DNA from: JdFR-22 sp964534325
GTDB lineage: Archaea; Halobacteriota; Archaeoglobi; Archaeoglobales; Archaeoglobaceae
Length of the DNA: 64,000 nucleotides
Assembly (NCBI GenBank): GCA_964534325.1
Contig: CAZHOR010000007.1
Coordinates: 50,071 to 114,070 of the forward strand
Direction of reading: 5' to 3'
Shown: in pieces, positions 16,868-25,696 of the stretch
How positions within the stretch are numbered: the first letter of the stretch is position 1
How the letters are laid out: each line of letters begins with the position of its first letter
Notes under the pieces: model-generated
Told to the model about the DNA's origin: nothing
The model's input: only the letters and a program-made list of their open reading frames with translations
The model's database searches: none
Program-made: the position numbers and the translations under genes

Positions 16868-16990
16868 ATCTTTCTCTCCTGACGACCATAACGGTAACAA
16901 CAGTATAAACATCATTTTCCTCATATAACCCTACGCAGTCCTTTATGTGCAGCCGTTCTACCATATTCAGCTCTGGATAGCCAAATAAAA
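16848..16990 (-). pseudogene. DUF4258 toxin, C-terminal fragment
   Basis: The frame reads LHIKDCVGLYEENDVYTVVT and then VMVVRRERYERNKI, ending 20 bases inside the DUF2283 gene, the normal overlap. Upstream the similarity to DUF4258 fades within about 25 codons and no start is found. The related remnant at 13578-13745 keeps a slightly different part of the same gene. Confidence 0.6.
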
Positions 16991-16996
16991 ACTCAT

Positions 16997-17161
16997 CTAC
17001 TTGAGAACTCTCCAAGCCCTAAAAACTTCAGCTTTTGCAGGTTTTCCTTCCATGAAGATTTCTATAGCTCTATGCTTACCTGCTTGGTGAAGTAACCTTG
17101 GTTTTGAGGTTTTTCTGCCAACACATCTTATCTTCTCTCCATCAATCCTCTGGTTCGACAT
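16997..17161 (-). CDS. 54-residue basic protein overlapping an RHH regulator gene
   Basis: An ATG at 17161 lies inside the end of the upstream RHH gene (overlap 20 bases, different frame). It opens 54 codons: MSNQRIDGEKIRCVG, then a basic middle and AIEIFMEGKPAKAEVFRAWR. The family is not recognised. The overlapping arrangement, small size and the adjacent RHH protein fit a toxin-antitoxin or regulator-partner unit. It could also be the relic of a longer gene. Confidence 0.5.
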   Translation of the reverse strand: MSNQRIDGEKIRCVGRKTSKPRLLHQAGKHRAIEIFMEGKPAKAEVFRAWRVLK

Positions 17162-17462
17162 ATTTCTCGCTCCATAACTCCATTAAGAGGTCATTTACGA
17201 CACTGAGGTCAAGTCTCAAACTGTCTGCAATTTCATCCGCCCAGACCCTATCCTTGTCTTTAATGTACTCAATTATTTCCTTCTTTGCCTGCTCTGTTTT
17301 CACATCCCTAATTTCAACCACTTCTAACTCCTGCAATTCCCTAGCATAGAATTTTATTGCCTCTCTTATTGCTTCAGCCTTCGATACTTTCAGCTTTTCA
17401 GCTATAGAGTTCAATTCTTTTTCAACCTCTGTAAGATCAACTGGATAAACGTATCTCTGCAT
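17142..17462 (-). CDS. ribbon-helix-helix protein with C-terminal winged-helix-like part
   Basis: 106 residues. The N-terminus (YVYPVDLTEVEKELNSIAEK, then VSKAEAIREAIKFYARE) is a ribbon-helix-helix DNA-binding fold. The C-terminal 45 residues (KKEIIEYIKDKDRVWADEIA and after) resemble a small winged helix. This two-part design suits an antitoxin or autoregulator. It precedes, and overlaps, the 54-residue gene at 16997-17161. Confidence 0.7.
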   Translation of the reverse strand: MQRYVYPVDLTEVEKELNSIAEKLKVSKAEAIREAIKFYARELQELEVVEIRDVKTEQAKKEIIEYIKDKDRVWADEIADSLRLDLSVVNDLLMELWSEKYVEPED

Positions 17463-17578
17463 GGTATAAACTAGTATAAAATCGTATAAAAGCTGTTCTT
17501 ACCCGATGGAAAGCAAATTCAAAATCAAAGATCAGAAATCAAAAATAAAAAAGAAAAAATTGGGTTTTATTGTTTTAT

Positions 17579-20473
17579 TTATCGTCTCCTAAGCAGGTAT
17601 GCTACTGCCAGCAGTCCCGCTACAGCGAAGAAAACTTCGAATCCTGGGGTCTCAGGTCCTTCAGTTGGTGTTGGTGTTGCAGTTGTTGGTGGCGTGGTTG
17701 GTACTTCTGTTGGAGTCTCAGTTGGCTGTTCAGTTGGTACCTCCGTTGGTGTTTCAGTTGGTGTCTCAGTTGGCTGTTCAGTTGGTGTCGGGGTCGGGGT
17801 TGTTACAGCTTCCTGCACAACGCTTACTGTCTTGACTGTATACATGTCGTCTGATGCCCAGTCACTCTTCTCCAGTGCTGGATCCCAGTCATAGAAGTCT
17901 TCAATACCCTCATCATCGCAACTAATTGTGTTCATAGTGTCTCTGATATATATCTTATAGCTTCCCATTCCAAGACCCAGGGTCTCGAAGCTCGCAATTG
18001 CGGTTCCGTTCTCATCAGTATTGACTTTCTGCGGTACTGGGGTTAATCCTCTATCCAGTACCACATAAATTCCATCGTAGTTATCGTCTCTGTTGGTCTC
18101 AACGGTTATATCAAGTGAATCACCAAGTGAAACTTCGCTTGGCATATCAACGCTGAGCGTTGGCTGAATTATCTGCACGGGTACCTTAACCTCCTCAATG
18201 CTGTCACCAGTGGCATCGTAGAACAACTCCGCTTCCAGTGCATAGGTGCCTACAGGCAATAGGTATAAGTTCTCCCAGTCTCCATTCTTACAGCTTGGTT
18301 GTGGTGTCAACCCTGATGCCCTGTAATCGCTTGTCAGTTGATCATCAGACGCGTCATACCAGAACGGGTTAAGAGTTAACTCTACAACCCCATCATCTGG
18401 TTCCTGGTAGAATTCTTGGGAGTACTCCTTAGCATCTATCTTCATCCCTGCACCTGTGAATGTGAACTCAACGTAAACATTATTGTCTGCACTCTCAGGA
18501 ACTTTGAACTCTAAGTCTTTGCTCTCTCCCTGTACCATTTTGATTGTTTCAGGTACCTCCGTAAAGGCAACGTCATTGATTGTCAGTGAGAATATCTTCT
18601 GGGGATCCTCTGCCCTATTTAGATACTCAGTTGTTGATGGTGCATAAACGTATAGCATATAAGAACCAGTATCAGCAGACGTGTTTACATCCAATTTCTT
18701 GGAGAACGTGTCATCGTCAACAGGAACTTCATAGTCATTACCTAGACTTAAATCAGTATAATTTGTTTCTGTTGGGTTTTCAGTTACTTCCTGATCGAAT
18801 AGCCAAGTTTCACTAGCGAATATAAATACCGAACCTACACTTGTGCTTCCGTTTATGGTGATTTCTCCTCCCTTGGTAACGCTTGTCTTATCTATGCTCG
18901 CATCCAGCTCTTGTTTTACAATTCTGATGCTAACTGAGTCGTCATTAAGCTTATCATCGTTTTCATCGAAAATCTGCGCTTCTATTTTATAGGTGCCAAG
19001 TGATGCTTTATCTTTAACATTGACATCTTTAGTTTCCCAAGTACCATCTGTTCCTACCATAGCTTTTAAGGCTCCTTTGGTGGTTCCGGGGAGTGAATCC
19101 CAACTGGTGGTTTCTACGAAGTCTTCAAGATCTGATTTTGGTATATAAACACTTGAGCCAGCAGGAAGACTTGACGTGCCCTTAAATGATATATCACTCT
19201 CTCCTCTAGTAAAGGTCAGATCATCCATCTGGAATTTAACTTCGGGTTCTTCTACATCAACATATAGTGACTCGTCATCATAGTAGACCGAATAGTTAGC
19301 GGTGTCATCATAGTTGAGTGCCCAATCCCTGTTTTCAACATCGGAGAAACTTGACGGGTTTGAGCCGTACATGCTAGTGTTCCAGATGGTCATTGGGATG
19401 ACATCTATTTGATACGTTGTGTCTGCTTCCCATTCTAGTTTAAAGAGTATGTCTTTGGAGAATGTTCCATCCTCGTCAACATTGTCCCAGAAACCGGCTA
19501 CAAAGTTATCTTCTTCGGCTGATGTATCATTATATACAGCTATGAAAACCTTATTTGAGCCGTGCTGGTTCTGATCGTACGTACTATCCGTTTCAGCAAT
19601 GTTTGTTGTTCCTGAAATTGTTAGGGAATCACCTTTCTGAATCGTATCCTTATTAGTTACTGCTGACACTGATACGCCAGCTAGCTTAAATTCAATTGAC
19701 GCTGATGCATCTGGATCGTCTTCATGCCAGACTTCAAACTCCCAGGTACCTGTACTTCCTCCAGCATCTAATAAGACGCCTGTTGGAATTGTGACATCAA
19801 TGTCATGGTCTTTAGCAGAAACGTATGTACTTTCACCATCAGATGCCAAAGTCCCTTGAGCAGTAGAGTTACTTGCTACCCATTCAAAATACGCTGATTT
19901 ATCATATGGGCCAGTCAACGTCCAGTTGTATGATGGTGCTGTAATTGTTCCCTCAAACTTGACATTGTCTCCCTTGGCTACGGTGACTGATGGATTATCA
20001 ATTGACAACGAGATTTGTGGCTCTACTACTTCGCAGTATATTAACCAAGGACTAGTAGTCCCGTCCAAAGTGCTGGGGTCGCTTGTGTTTACTGTTTCTC
20101 CACCGTTTTTACTGGTATAAAGGTGGAACGTAAAGTTTGTTGCCGGATCATAAGTCGACAATGGAATGCTGATGTCGTCTACACCAGTCGTACTCAAGCT
20201 GTACCTCTTTATACGATCATTTGCGTTATCTCTATCTTTAATATCTAACCACTGAGTGGAGTCCGAGTCAGCAGGATACACGAGATCTAATTTAATAGTG
20301 TCTCCGTAATCATAGGTTACTTCTTGGGTATCAGTACTCTTTGCATTAAGGAAGTCTATTGTGACGTTCCCACTTGTAAGTGATTTGCTTGCAGCACTTG
20401 CTGTACCAGCTGTTGACAAAGCCATCAATAGTACGAGTAGAGTTGCAATTCCTATTTTTATATTTCCTTTCAT
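17579..20473 (-). CDS. large secreted surface (S-layer-like) protein with PGF-CTERM-type tail
   Basis: 964 residues. Residues 1-28 form a Sec signal peptide ending in TASAA. The mature part is a chain of beta-sandwich-like repeats, each with VSLGDSLDITV or KGGEITINGSTSV-type sections (about 8 blocks). A Thr/Pro-rich linker follows (PTETPTE and PTEQPTE units, about residues 890-940, encoded by repeats at 17690-17800). The end is PGFEVFFAVAGLLAVAYLL plus RRR, which fits the archaeosortase A sorting signal: the tail is removed and a lipid attached. Many NxS/T sequons suggest N-glycosylation. It is probably a cell-surface protein. A strong AAGGAGGTAGG ribosome site precedes the ATG. Confidence 0.85.
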   Translation of the reverse strand: MKGNIKIGIATLLVLLMALSTAGTASAASKSLTSGNVTIDFLNAKSTDTQEVTYDYGDTIKLDLVYPADSDSTQWLDIKDRDNANDRIKRYSLSTTGVDDISIPLSTYDPATNFTFHLYTSKNGGETVNTSDPSTLDGTTSPWLIYCEVVEPQISLSIDNPSVTVAKGDNVKFEGTITAPSYNWTLTGPYDKSAYFEWVASNSTAQGTLASDGESTYVSAKDHDIDVTIPTGVLLDAGGSTGTWEFEVWHEDDPDASASIEFKLAGVSVSAVTNKDTIQKGDSLTISGTTNIAETDSTYDQNQHGSNKVFIAVYNDTSAEEDNFVAGFWDNVDEDGTFSKDILFKLEWEADTTYQIDVIPMTIWNTSMYGSNPSSFSDVENRDWALNYDDTANYSVYYDDESLYVDVEEPEVKFQMDDLTFTRGESDISFKGTSSLPAGSSVYIPKSDLEDFVETTSWDSLPGTTKGALKAMVGTDGTWETKDVNVKDKASLGTYKIEAQIFDENDDKLNDDSVSIRIVKQELDASIDKTSVTKGGEITINGSTSVGSVFIFASETWLFDQEVTENPTETNYTDLSLGNDYEVPVDDDTFSKKLDVNTSADTGSYMLYVYAPSTTEYLNRAEDPQKIFSLTINDVAFTEVPETIKMVQGESKDLEFKVPESADNNVYVEFTFTGAGMKIDAKEYSQEFYQEPDDGVVELTLNPFWYDASDDQLTSDYRASGLTPQPSCKNGDWENLYLLPVGTYALEAELFYDATGDSIEEVKVPVQIIQPTLSVDMPSEVSLGDSLDITVETNRDDNYDGIYVVLDRGLTPVPQKVNTDENGTAIASFETLGLGMGSYKIYIRDTMNTISCDDEGIEDFYDWDPALEKSDWASDDMYTVKTVSVVQEAVTTPTPTPTEQPTETPTETPTEVPTEQPTETPTEVPTTPPTTATPTPTEGPETPGFEVFFAVAGLLAVAYLLRRR

Positions 20474-20528
20474 ACTTTTCCTACCTCCTTTTTATACTAA
20501 AGGTTGCTGTCGCTCTTACACCTTCCAG

Positions 20529-20537
20529 TATATAAAT
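20529..20537 (-). promoter_or_regulatory. TATA box of the surface-protein gene
   Basis: ATTTATATA on the reverse strand lies about 56 bases before the ATG at 20473. Transcription would begin near 20503, leaving a leader of about 30 bases with the GGAGGTAGG ribosome site. This fits a strongly expressed surface protein. Confidence 0.6.
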
Positions 20538-20979
20538 CTACCTTTTGTTACGCGGCAGGAGATAGGTTAAATTTTGGGCTAATACTCTACCTTCCCGCCG
20601 CCCTTTCGTAATATAAAACTAAAACATATTTAAACTTTTTGCTATATTTCACCATAAAAGACCGTTAATGTACGTATGAGTATAACGAGGGATATTTAAG
20701 CACACTCAGTATGTAGAGCCCTATAACGACAATTTTAAGACAAAAGCATAAATGTTGCTTTTTAATTCCGTTTAAATAAATCTTTAATCAATTTAATCAA
20801 TTATTAATTAGCCAAATAATTATCCACATGATTTATCCAGTCACGAAATTAGGGTTTTTTGATTTGAGATTTGAATAAGCTGATTGAGGGGGAGGGCTAC
20901 ACCACACTCAATGGTTTTGCCTGTTCTGTTAATTCATATACTACAGATCTGTTTTCTTTCTATTCTATCTCATAATGTT

Positions 20980-21140
20980 GCCTAAAATCCCGGCAGTTAT
21001 CAAGATGGGAGGAGCAGGGGATAATTAAGAAGGCAAGGAAGTACGAGAAGGCCCAACTTTATCAAATAAACAGGGGCAATCCAGTAGTGATAAAGTTGTT
21101 TGAGGTAGAGAAGGATTTGATGGATAAGGCCACTCACCAA
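20980..21140 (+). pseudogene. winged-helix regulator, C-terminal fragment
   Basis: The forward strand reads SRWEEQGIIKKARKYEKAQL and then YQINRGNPVVIKLFEVE, the wing and last helix of a small winged-helix regulator (typical end: ENPVVKKL). No start codon or first helices are found upstream, and the frame then runs into unrelated sequence. Confidence 0.6.
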
Positions 21141-21483
21141 CCCCATGCCAATCCGTTATGCTCCACCGTTAACACCATTTCAACCGCCAGTGCACCTCAC
21201 GCCCTCTCTCAGCCAACTTCTCCCCAACTCGAATACTCATTTCTCTGCTCCGCCCTTCACCCAAGGTAAACCGCATCATAGACAAAGGCGATTTTCATGT
21301 ATTCCTTTTTGACTGACCAAATTATATAAAATAATATAAAGCAAATAACAAAAAATTTTCACAATCTCAGGCTCATCACATTTTTGGTGTTCTTGTGTAT
21401 TCTCAAGAGGGTGGATGTGCCAGCCTCCAAGGTTCTACTACGCCTGTTTTTTTAACCCATAAACATCTGCTATTCTTCTAGAG

Positions 21484-21560
21484 GGGAAGCAGAAGCAATA
21501 AAATTAGCATTGGAGAGAACAGCTTTGGTACTTCTGGATGAGTCTGATGCTAGGATTAAG
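21484..21560 (+). pseudogene. DUF3368 PIN-like toxin fragment
   Basis: About 25 codons read GEAEAIKLALERTALVLLDE and then SDARIK, the acidic core of a DUF3368 protein. Both ends are missing. It is one more relic of the UPF0175/DUF3368 family in this window. Confidence 0.55.
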
Positions 21561-21674
21561 CATGATGCAGCCACTACTTGTAGGTTTTTGCTTATGGATT
21601 TCAGTTTCCTTCATATATGACTCAGGCTTATTTTTATAATCTAACTCCCAGAACGGTTATCCTGCTCCTTTATC

Positions 21675-21917
21675 TCACTGCTCCTTCACCTTACTGGACT
21701 TTTTCAAACCTCTCCACACCCTTATCCATCCCATAATAACCAGGAATACGCCCGTAACCACGATCATGAGAGCGAGATCGATCTTCCTGCCTATCAAGTA
21801 AAAGATAATGCCTCCCACAATGAACAGATACCCCAAAGTCTTAACACCCAGACCTGCCGACACTCTCTTCAGGCTCTCAGCCAATTGGGGGTCCCTGGGT
21901 CCGTAAACTCTGGTCAT
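21675..21917 (-). CDS. small membrane protein with two transmembrane segments
   Basis: 80 residues with hydrophobic segments at about 27-43 and 48-66, joined by a short GRKID loop, and a basic C-terminus (KKSSKVKEQ). This fits a helical hairpin with both ends in the cytoplasm. The family is not recognised. It stands alone, with a conventional ATG at 21917. Confidence 0.55.
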   Translation of the reverse strand: MTRVYGPRDPQLAESLKRVSAGLGVKTLGYLFIVGGIIFYLIGRKIDLALMIVVTGVFLVIMGWIRVWRGLKKSSKVKEQ

Positions 21918-22044
21918 GAGTTATGATCACTGCAGTACTATTTTAATTTAGGCTTATCCTGTCAGCATAAAGCTCGGCATCATTGACTATATCAGAAAAA
22001 CTCGGCATCAACAATCTTTAGAAACGATAAGAACCTCAGAAGCA

Positions 22045-22190
22045 TTAGATTTCCTCAATATACTTGCCAATCAGCTTCTTCATCTCCCGCATATTATCTT
22101 TTAATGATAGAGCTGACAGGAAATCCTCATAAGGTGGGTGTTCAGGTATCTCTCCGCTCTCAATTTTCTTCTCAAATATAAAATGTTTAT
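22045..22190 (-). pseudogene. C-terminal fragment of an unassigned protein
   Basis: A reverse-strand frame reads FEKKIESGEIPEHPPYEDFL and then LSLKDNMREMKKLIGKYIEEI before a stop at 22045. Upstream the frame is lost and no start is seen. It looks like the end of a real gene rather than noise, but no family could be named. The neighbouring 40 bases on each side hold nothing else. Confidence 0.35.
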
Positions 22191-22237
22191 CTTCTGTTTA
22201 GCTTTATTGGATCAGCAAACTTCAAGTTGTAGCAGGT

Positions 22238-23107
22238 TTGTCTCTGTTAGGTGATATATTGACCTTTAAGGTTGTGGTAGAGAAAGTGGATAGCTACCAG
22301 GATGTTCACCAGTTCATCCGAAAGGCATTGAACAGCTTCAAACTCAAGTTCAGGGGAAACCTCGAGCAAGAACTGATAGTCAAACCCAATTTCCTCACTT
22401 ATAGTGACCCCGCTAAGGGGTGTATCACTCATCCGGGGGTGGTCAAGGCAGTCGTAAACGAGCTAAAGGGTTTGAACCCCATAATCGCAGAGGGTAGCTG
22501 GAGGAGAGATGGTGCTGACAAGTGTTTTTCTGCATTCGGCCTCCATCAACACGCCCAGTGCATCAATCTCAATAAAGAGAAGCTGACCAGGACCACGGTC
22601 AACGGAGGAGTTTTAAAGGATGTAGAAGTGGCCCAAACAGCCCTGAAAGCAATTAATTCCCCATTCATCTCTCTTCCCAAGCTAAAGATACACGGGATTG
22701 CCGGTACAACCCTGGGTATCAAGAATAACATGGGGTTCATAAAAAAACCGGCAGTCTACATGCATTTCAATATCCACCAGAAACTCGTTGACCTCCTCAA
22801 CCTCTTCCAGCCAGCGATAACCATAATCGACGGGATAGTGGGGGGCAACGTATCCGAACTCTATACCACACCAGTTGACCATAGGGTTATGATAGCCAGC
22901 GATAACGTGATAGCTGCAGACGCCGTTGGCTCCTACCTCATGGGCTTCAATCCCAGAGATATCGGCTACCTCAGAATAGCTTTCGAAGAATTCGATATGA
23001 GCTGGGAAGACATAAAGATCGACTGCCAACACAACATCGACGACTTGAGAAAAGATTACAGCTTATCCTTCTGGAGCAGAGCTCTGGGGTCAATGCGCAT
23101 TATTTGA
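22238..23107 (+). CDS. DUF362 domain protein
   Basis: 289 residues. The DUF362 core is clear: VKPNFLTYSDPAKGCITHPG, then IIAEGSWRRDGADKCFSAFG, then KLKIHGIAGTTLGIKNNMG and a glycine-rich IIDGIVGGN stretch. The [4Fe-4S] domain often attached to this fold is absent. The reaction is unknown. The frame begins at TTG 22238. A second TTG at 22259 has GGTGAT at better spacing and may be the real start. It stands alone between debris regions, and its codon use looks like that of the housekeeping genes. Confidence 0.8.
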   Translation: MSLLGDILTFKVVVEKVDSYQDVHQFIRKALNSFKLKFRGNLEQELIVKPNFLTYSDPAKGCITHPGVVKAVVNELKGLNPIIAEGSWRRDGADKCFSAFGLHQHAQCINLNKEKLTRTTVNGGVLKDVEVAQTALKAINSPFISLPKLKIHGIAGTTLGIKNNMGFIKKPAVYMHFNIHQKLVDLLNLFQPAITIIDGIVGGNVSELYTTPVDHRVMIASDNVIAADAVGSYLMGFNPRDIGYLRIAFEEFDMSWEDIKIDCQHNIDDLRKDYSLSFWSRALGSMRII

Positions 23108-23115
23108 AGCTCCAG

Positions 23116-23626
23116 TCACTTAATTGACGCTAACTGTATGACTTCTCTTATTGCTTCCGTATAGACCTCTTCTTTTAGCCTGAATCCATGACCTATCATC
23201 TGATTCAAAGTTTCAATGAATTGATCCAAATCTAAAACCCCCATACTCAAGGACTTCAGCAAAACAAAAATTGTTCCTTTGGGGGTTAAATCAAATAACT
23301 TGGCAGCTACTCTCGCAGGAGCTTCATCTACCAAAACTTCTGTGTTCAATTTCTTGGCTAAAGAAATGGTTGCCAACTCTCCCGGGTGAAGTTCTATAGG
23401 AATTTCCAGGATTTCAGTATTAAAGACTTTTAACCAGCCTTCGGCGATGGCCTTTTCTACAATATAGGCATCCTTCTCTCCCTCTTGCTTTCCCTTATCC
23501 ACAACTCCTTCTTTAACCTCTTCAGGAATAATAACCTCTTTAAAAACAATTTTTTAGGGCGAGCTTACCTGTCTTGGCCAAATTGGCCAAATAGATCAGT
23601 GGAGAAGCATTGGATACAATGGTCAT
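23116..23626 (-). pseudogene. DUF3368 PIN-like toxin, frameshifted
   Basis: The start codon at 23626 opens SNASPLIYLANLAKTGKLAL, but the frame stops at about 23555 in a run of six A residues. The remaining 128 residues (from about 23502) continue in another frame as DKGKQEGEKDAYIVEK to the end at 23116. An extra LAN triplet suggests a small tandem duplication as well. The closest relative here is the intact copy at 40913-41425. Confidence 0.8.
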
Positions 23627-23782
23627 TCATAAACCCTTAATATCTTCCCTTAAATCCTCCACATTATAATGGAGATAAATTTCTCTTCTTCTAACTTCAT
23701 TAATCATTTCCCACAGAGTTAGGCCACATTTTTTGGCAGCTCGCCAAAGAGTAATCTTACCATCTCGATATCTTCCAGAGCC
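23627..23782 (-). pseudogene. UPF0175 antitoxin, C-terminal fragment
   Basis: The reverse strand encodes RYRDGKITLWRAAKKCGLTL and then WEMINEVRRREIYLHYNVED to a stop at 23627, matching the C-terminal half of UPF0175. The N-terminal half is missing: the frame fades before the end of the acylphosphatase-like gene at 23811. It lies directly upstream of the broken DUF3368 gene, so this was once a normal pair. Confidence 0.75.
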
Positions 23783-23810
23783 ATATAGCTGACAATCACG
23801 AAATACTTCC

Positions 23811-24344
23811 CTAAATGTCTTTAGCCTCCACCTGCTGCCTCAAACCATCAAAACCCCGTTCCAGAGTATCTTTAAGGTCATCACGCGTTTTGTGGGACTC
23901 CTCCCTTACCGTGTCACGAGTCTTCTGGGACTCATCCCTAATAGTAGAGATGGTCTCATCCTGCTTACCGATAAGTATGTCCTGCTTATCCACCATTAAG
24001 TCCTGTTTATCGAGCATTTTACCTCCGTAGGTGGCCATCTTGGATAGTTGAGTAGCAGTAAGGTATCGGTAGTATGATTCTACATCCATGACACTTCCTG
24101 AATAGTCTTCAGCCCTCAATTCATCGACAACTGCGTTTTCTGGATACTTATTCTTGACAGTCTGGGAGAATAGATCGATTTTTTCATCCTCGCCATCAAC
24201 AAGGACCTCTAAGGCCTGCTCACCTTCTTCGAGAAAGTTATCTGCGAAGAAATTCTCTATCTTTAGTGAACCAGCAATACCGAGCAGAAAAGGGCGATAC
24301 CCTACGTCATGAACCTGACCTTTGACGACAATCCTTTTACCCAT
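23811..24344 (-). CDS. acylphosphatase-like domain fused to a coiled coil
   Basis: 177 residues from ATG 24344. Residues 3-70 resemble acylphosphatase (VVKGQVHDVGYRPFLLGIAG) and keep the Arg of the GYR motif, but the usual Asn-containing loop is not conserved. After a linker comes a long coiled coil with DKQD, GKQD and KTRDD repeats (about residues 112-165). The catalytic role is doubtful, and the coil implies oligomerisation. AGGTG and GAGG boxes precede the start. It is not in an operon. Confidence 0.65.
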   Translation of the reverse strand: MGKRIVVKGQVHDVGYRPFLLGIAGSLKIENFFADNFLEEGEQALEVLVDGEDEKIDLFSQTVKNKYPENAVVDELRAEDYSGSVMDVESYYRYLTATQLSKMATYGGKMLDKQDLMVDKQDILIGKQDETISTIRDESQKTRDTVREESHKTRDDLKDTLERGFDGLRQQVEAKDI

Positions 24345-24467
24345 CCTCACACCTCTCTTCTCCTTCTACAACAGTTCTTTATGTATAATATTTTTCTGTT
24401 TACTTGACCTGGGTTAAGTTGATGCTTATAGCCTTTGATCGAGTACTCGAGTAAATGAATGTTAAAG

Positions 24468-24935
24468 TCACTGATACATGTAGTTCTCTCTTTTCATCAG
24501 CTTCCTCAGCTCTCCTGATAACTTCTCGTCCAGCTTCTTCTGTCCTTCTGATATGTGGGGTGGCTCATTGAACATGTACTGGGGACCCATGAAACCTACC
24601 TCGTTTTCCTTCAGGTCATCAAAGGATGTGGGCTCTCTTTCGAACAGTTTCTTTGGTTTGTCGAACAGCTCCTCCAGTTCGGATTTGTCCATTTTTCTGA
24701 ACCCGCTTTCTGGTAATTTGGTGGTGAACTCCTGGTCCACGCTCATCTTTTTTCCTAAACCAAGGGGATTGGGTTTGTAGATGGTATCCACCTTGATATA
24801 ATAACATTCGTTGTCATGAATAATGAATATATCATAAAATTCTCCATTTTTATCTCGTGATATCCAGAAACTCCAGTTTCTGGGGTCCTCATTATATTTC
24901 TTCCATATCTCTTCTTTTATCTTGGAAATTTCCAT
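24468..24935 (-). CDS. hypothetical protein, mixed alpha/beta
   Basis: 155 residues from ATG 24935 (the frame opens at a GTG 9 bases earlier). The start EISKIKEEIWKKYNEDPRNW is followed by a small beta domain (FYDIFIIHDNECYYIKVDTI) and a Pro/Lys-rich helical C-terminus with a final Tyr. No membrane segment. The family is not recognised and the neighbours give no hint. Confidence 0.5.
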   Translation of the reverse strand: MEISKIKEEIWKKYNEDPRNWSFWISRDKNGEFYDIFIIHDNECYYIKVDTIYKPNPLGLGKKMSVDQEFTTKLPESGFRKMDKSELEELFDKPKKLFEREPTSFDDLKENEVGFMGPQYMFNEPPHISEGQKKLDEKLSGELRKLMKRENYMYQ

Positions 24936-25084
24936 GTTCAACACTAAGTTGGCAGTTTTTTTAAAGTTTTATGTCCAAAAATGATGCTTTTGAACCACCT
25001 ATTCGCTAAACCCCCCAACCCCACAAGATACCAGGCAGATAAGACTTATAAAAATCGCCATATCACTTCCTTCAGGTGATCGGA

Positions 25085-25603
25085 ATGACTTTGCTGCAAT
25101 ATCTGTATCCGTTGAGAACGTTCTTGATTGTGGCGGGAACGCAGGAGAGACCAAATGCCATGACCGCTGACTGGGTTGTGCCCTTGTCTTTTAAACCCAC
25201 CTTGATAGGGGTTTCCATAGGCCACACCAGGCACACCAACGGGCTTATCAAGGAGTCGAAAGAGTTCGTGGTCTCAGTACCCACAATTGAGCAACTGAAG
25301 GATGTGTGGGTAGCAGGCACGGAGAGCGGAGCCAGGGGAGACAAAGCAGAGAAGATGAGCGTATCATTTATACCGTCCAAAAAGATAGGAACACCTTCCA
25401 TCAAAGAGTGTCAGGCGAACATTGAGTGTAAAGTGGTTAATGAGGTGGAGACCGGTGACCACACCTTTTTCGTGGGAGAGATCCGGGACGTCAGCTATGG
25501 TGATGCTTTCAGAAAGGGCCCTGACACGAGCTACGAGTTCATATTGCACAGTGGGCCGGGTAAGGGCTTCACCACCAACAAGTCCGAAACTTACGAGCCC
25601 TGA
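25085..25603 (+). CDS. flavin reductase-like FMN-binding protein
   Basis: 172 residues from ATG 25085, with AGGTGA 5 bases upstream. It shows the split-barrel FMN-binding fold: RTFLIVAGTQERPNAMTADW, then VVPLSFKPTLIGVSIGHTRH and FVVSVPTIEQLKDVWVAG. The family includes flavin reductases and related electron-transfer proteins, and the partner is not evident. It stands alone next to the cysteine-cluster gene. Confidence 0.82.
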   Translation: MTLLQYLYPLRTFLIVAGTQERPNAMTADWVVPLSFKPTLIGVSIGHTRHTNGLIKESKEFVVSVPTIEQLKDVWVAGTESGARGDKAEKMSVSFIPSKKIGTPSIKECQANIECKVVNEVETGDHTFFVGEIRDVSYGDAFRKGPDTSYEFILHSGPGKGFTTNKSETYEP

Positions 25604-25696
25604 TATTTTATTTGGGGCTAATATAGCTCTGTATCCCAACTACGACACCAACCACAACAGTAACATATAAATGAACAGCTGGAAGCGAGAGGGTCA

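Larger units (their letters stand above)
20540..21670. other. gene-poor stretch with TA and regulator debris
   Basis: About 1.1 kb without an intact gene. It holds an AT-rich zone (20640-20880), the winged-helix fragment (20980-21140), a reverse-strand frame near 21195-21290 with charged residues but no family match, and a DUF3368 fragment (21484-21560). Nothing else was recognised. Confidence 0.5.

Noticed and set aside
8252..17462. Possible CRISPR array or prophage among the small genes
   Set aside because: No regularly spaced repeats with unique spacers and no phage structural or integrase genes were seen.
17690..17900. Val/Gly-rich forward frames and a tandem repeat that looked CRISPR-like
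   Set aside because: They are the antisense of the Thr/Pro linker of the surface protein; repeats are short codon repeats without spacers.
20100..20570. Forward frames over the start of the surface protein gene
   Set aside because: Antisense shadows of the signal peptide region; the reverse strand has a strong ribosome site and TATA box.
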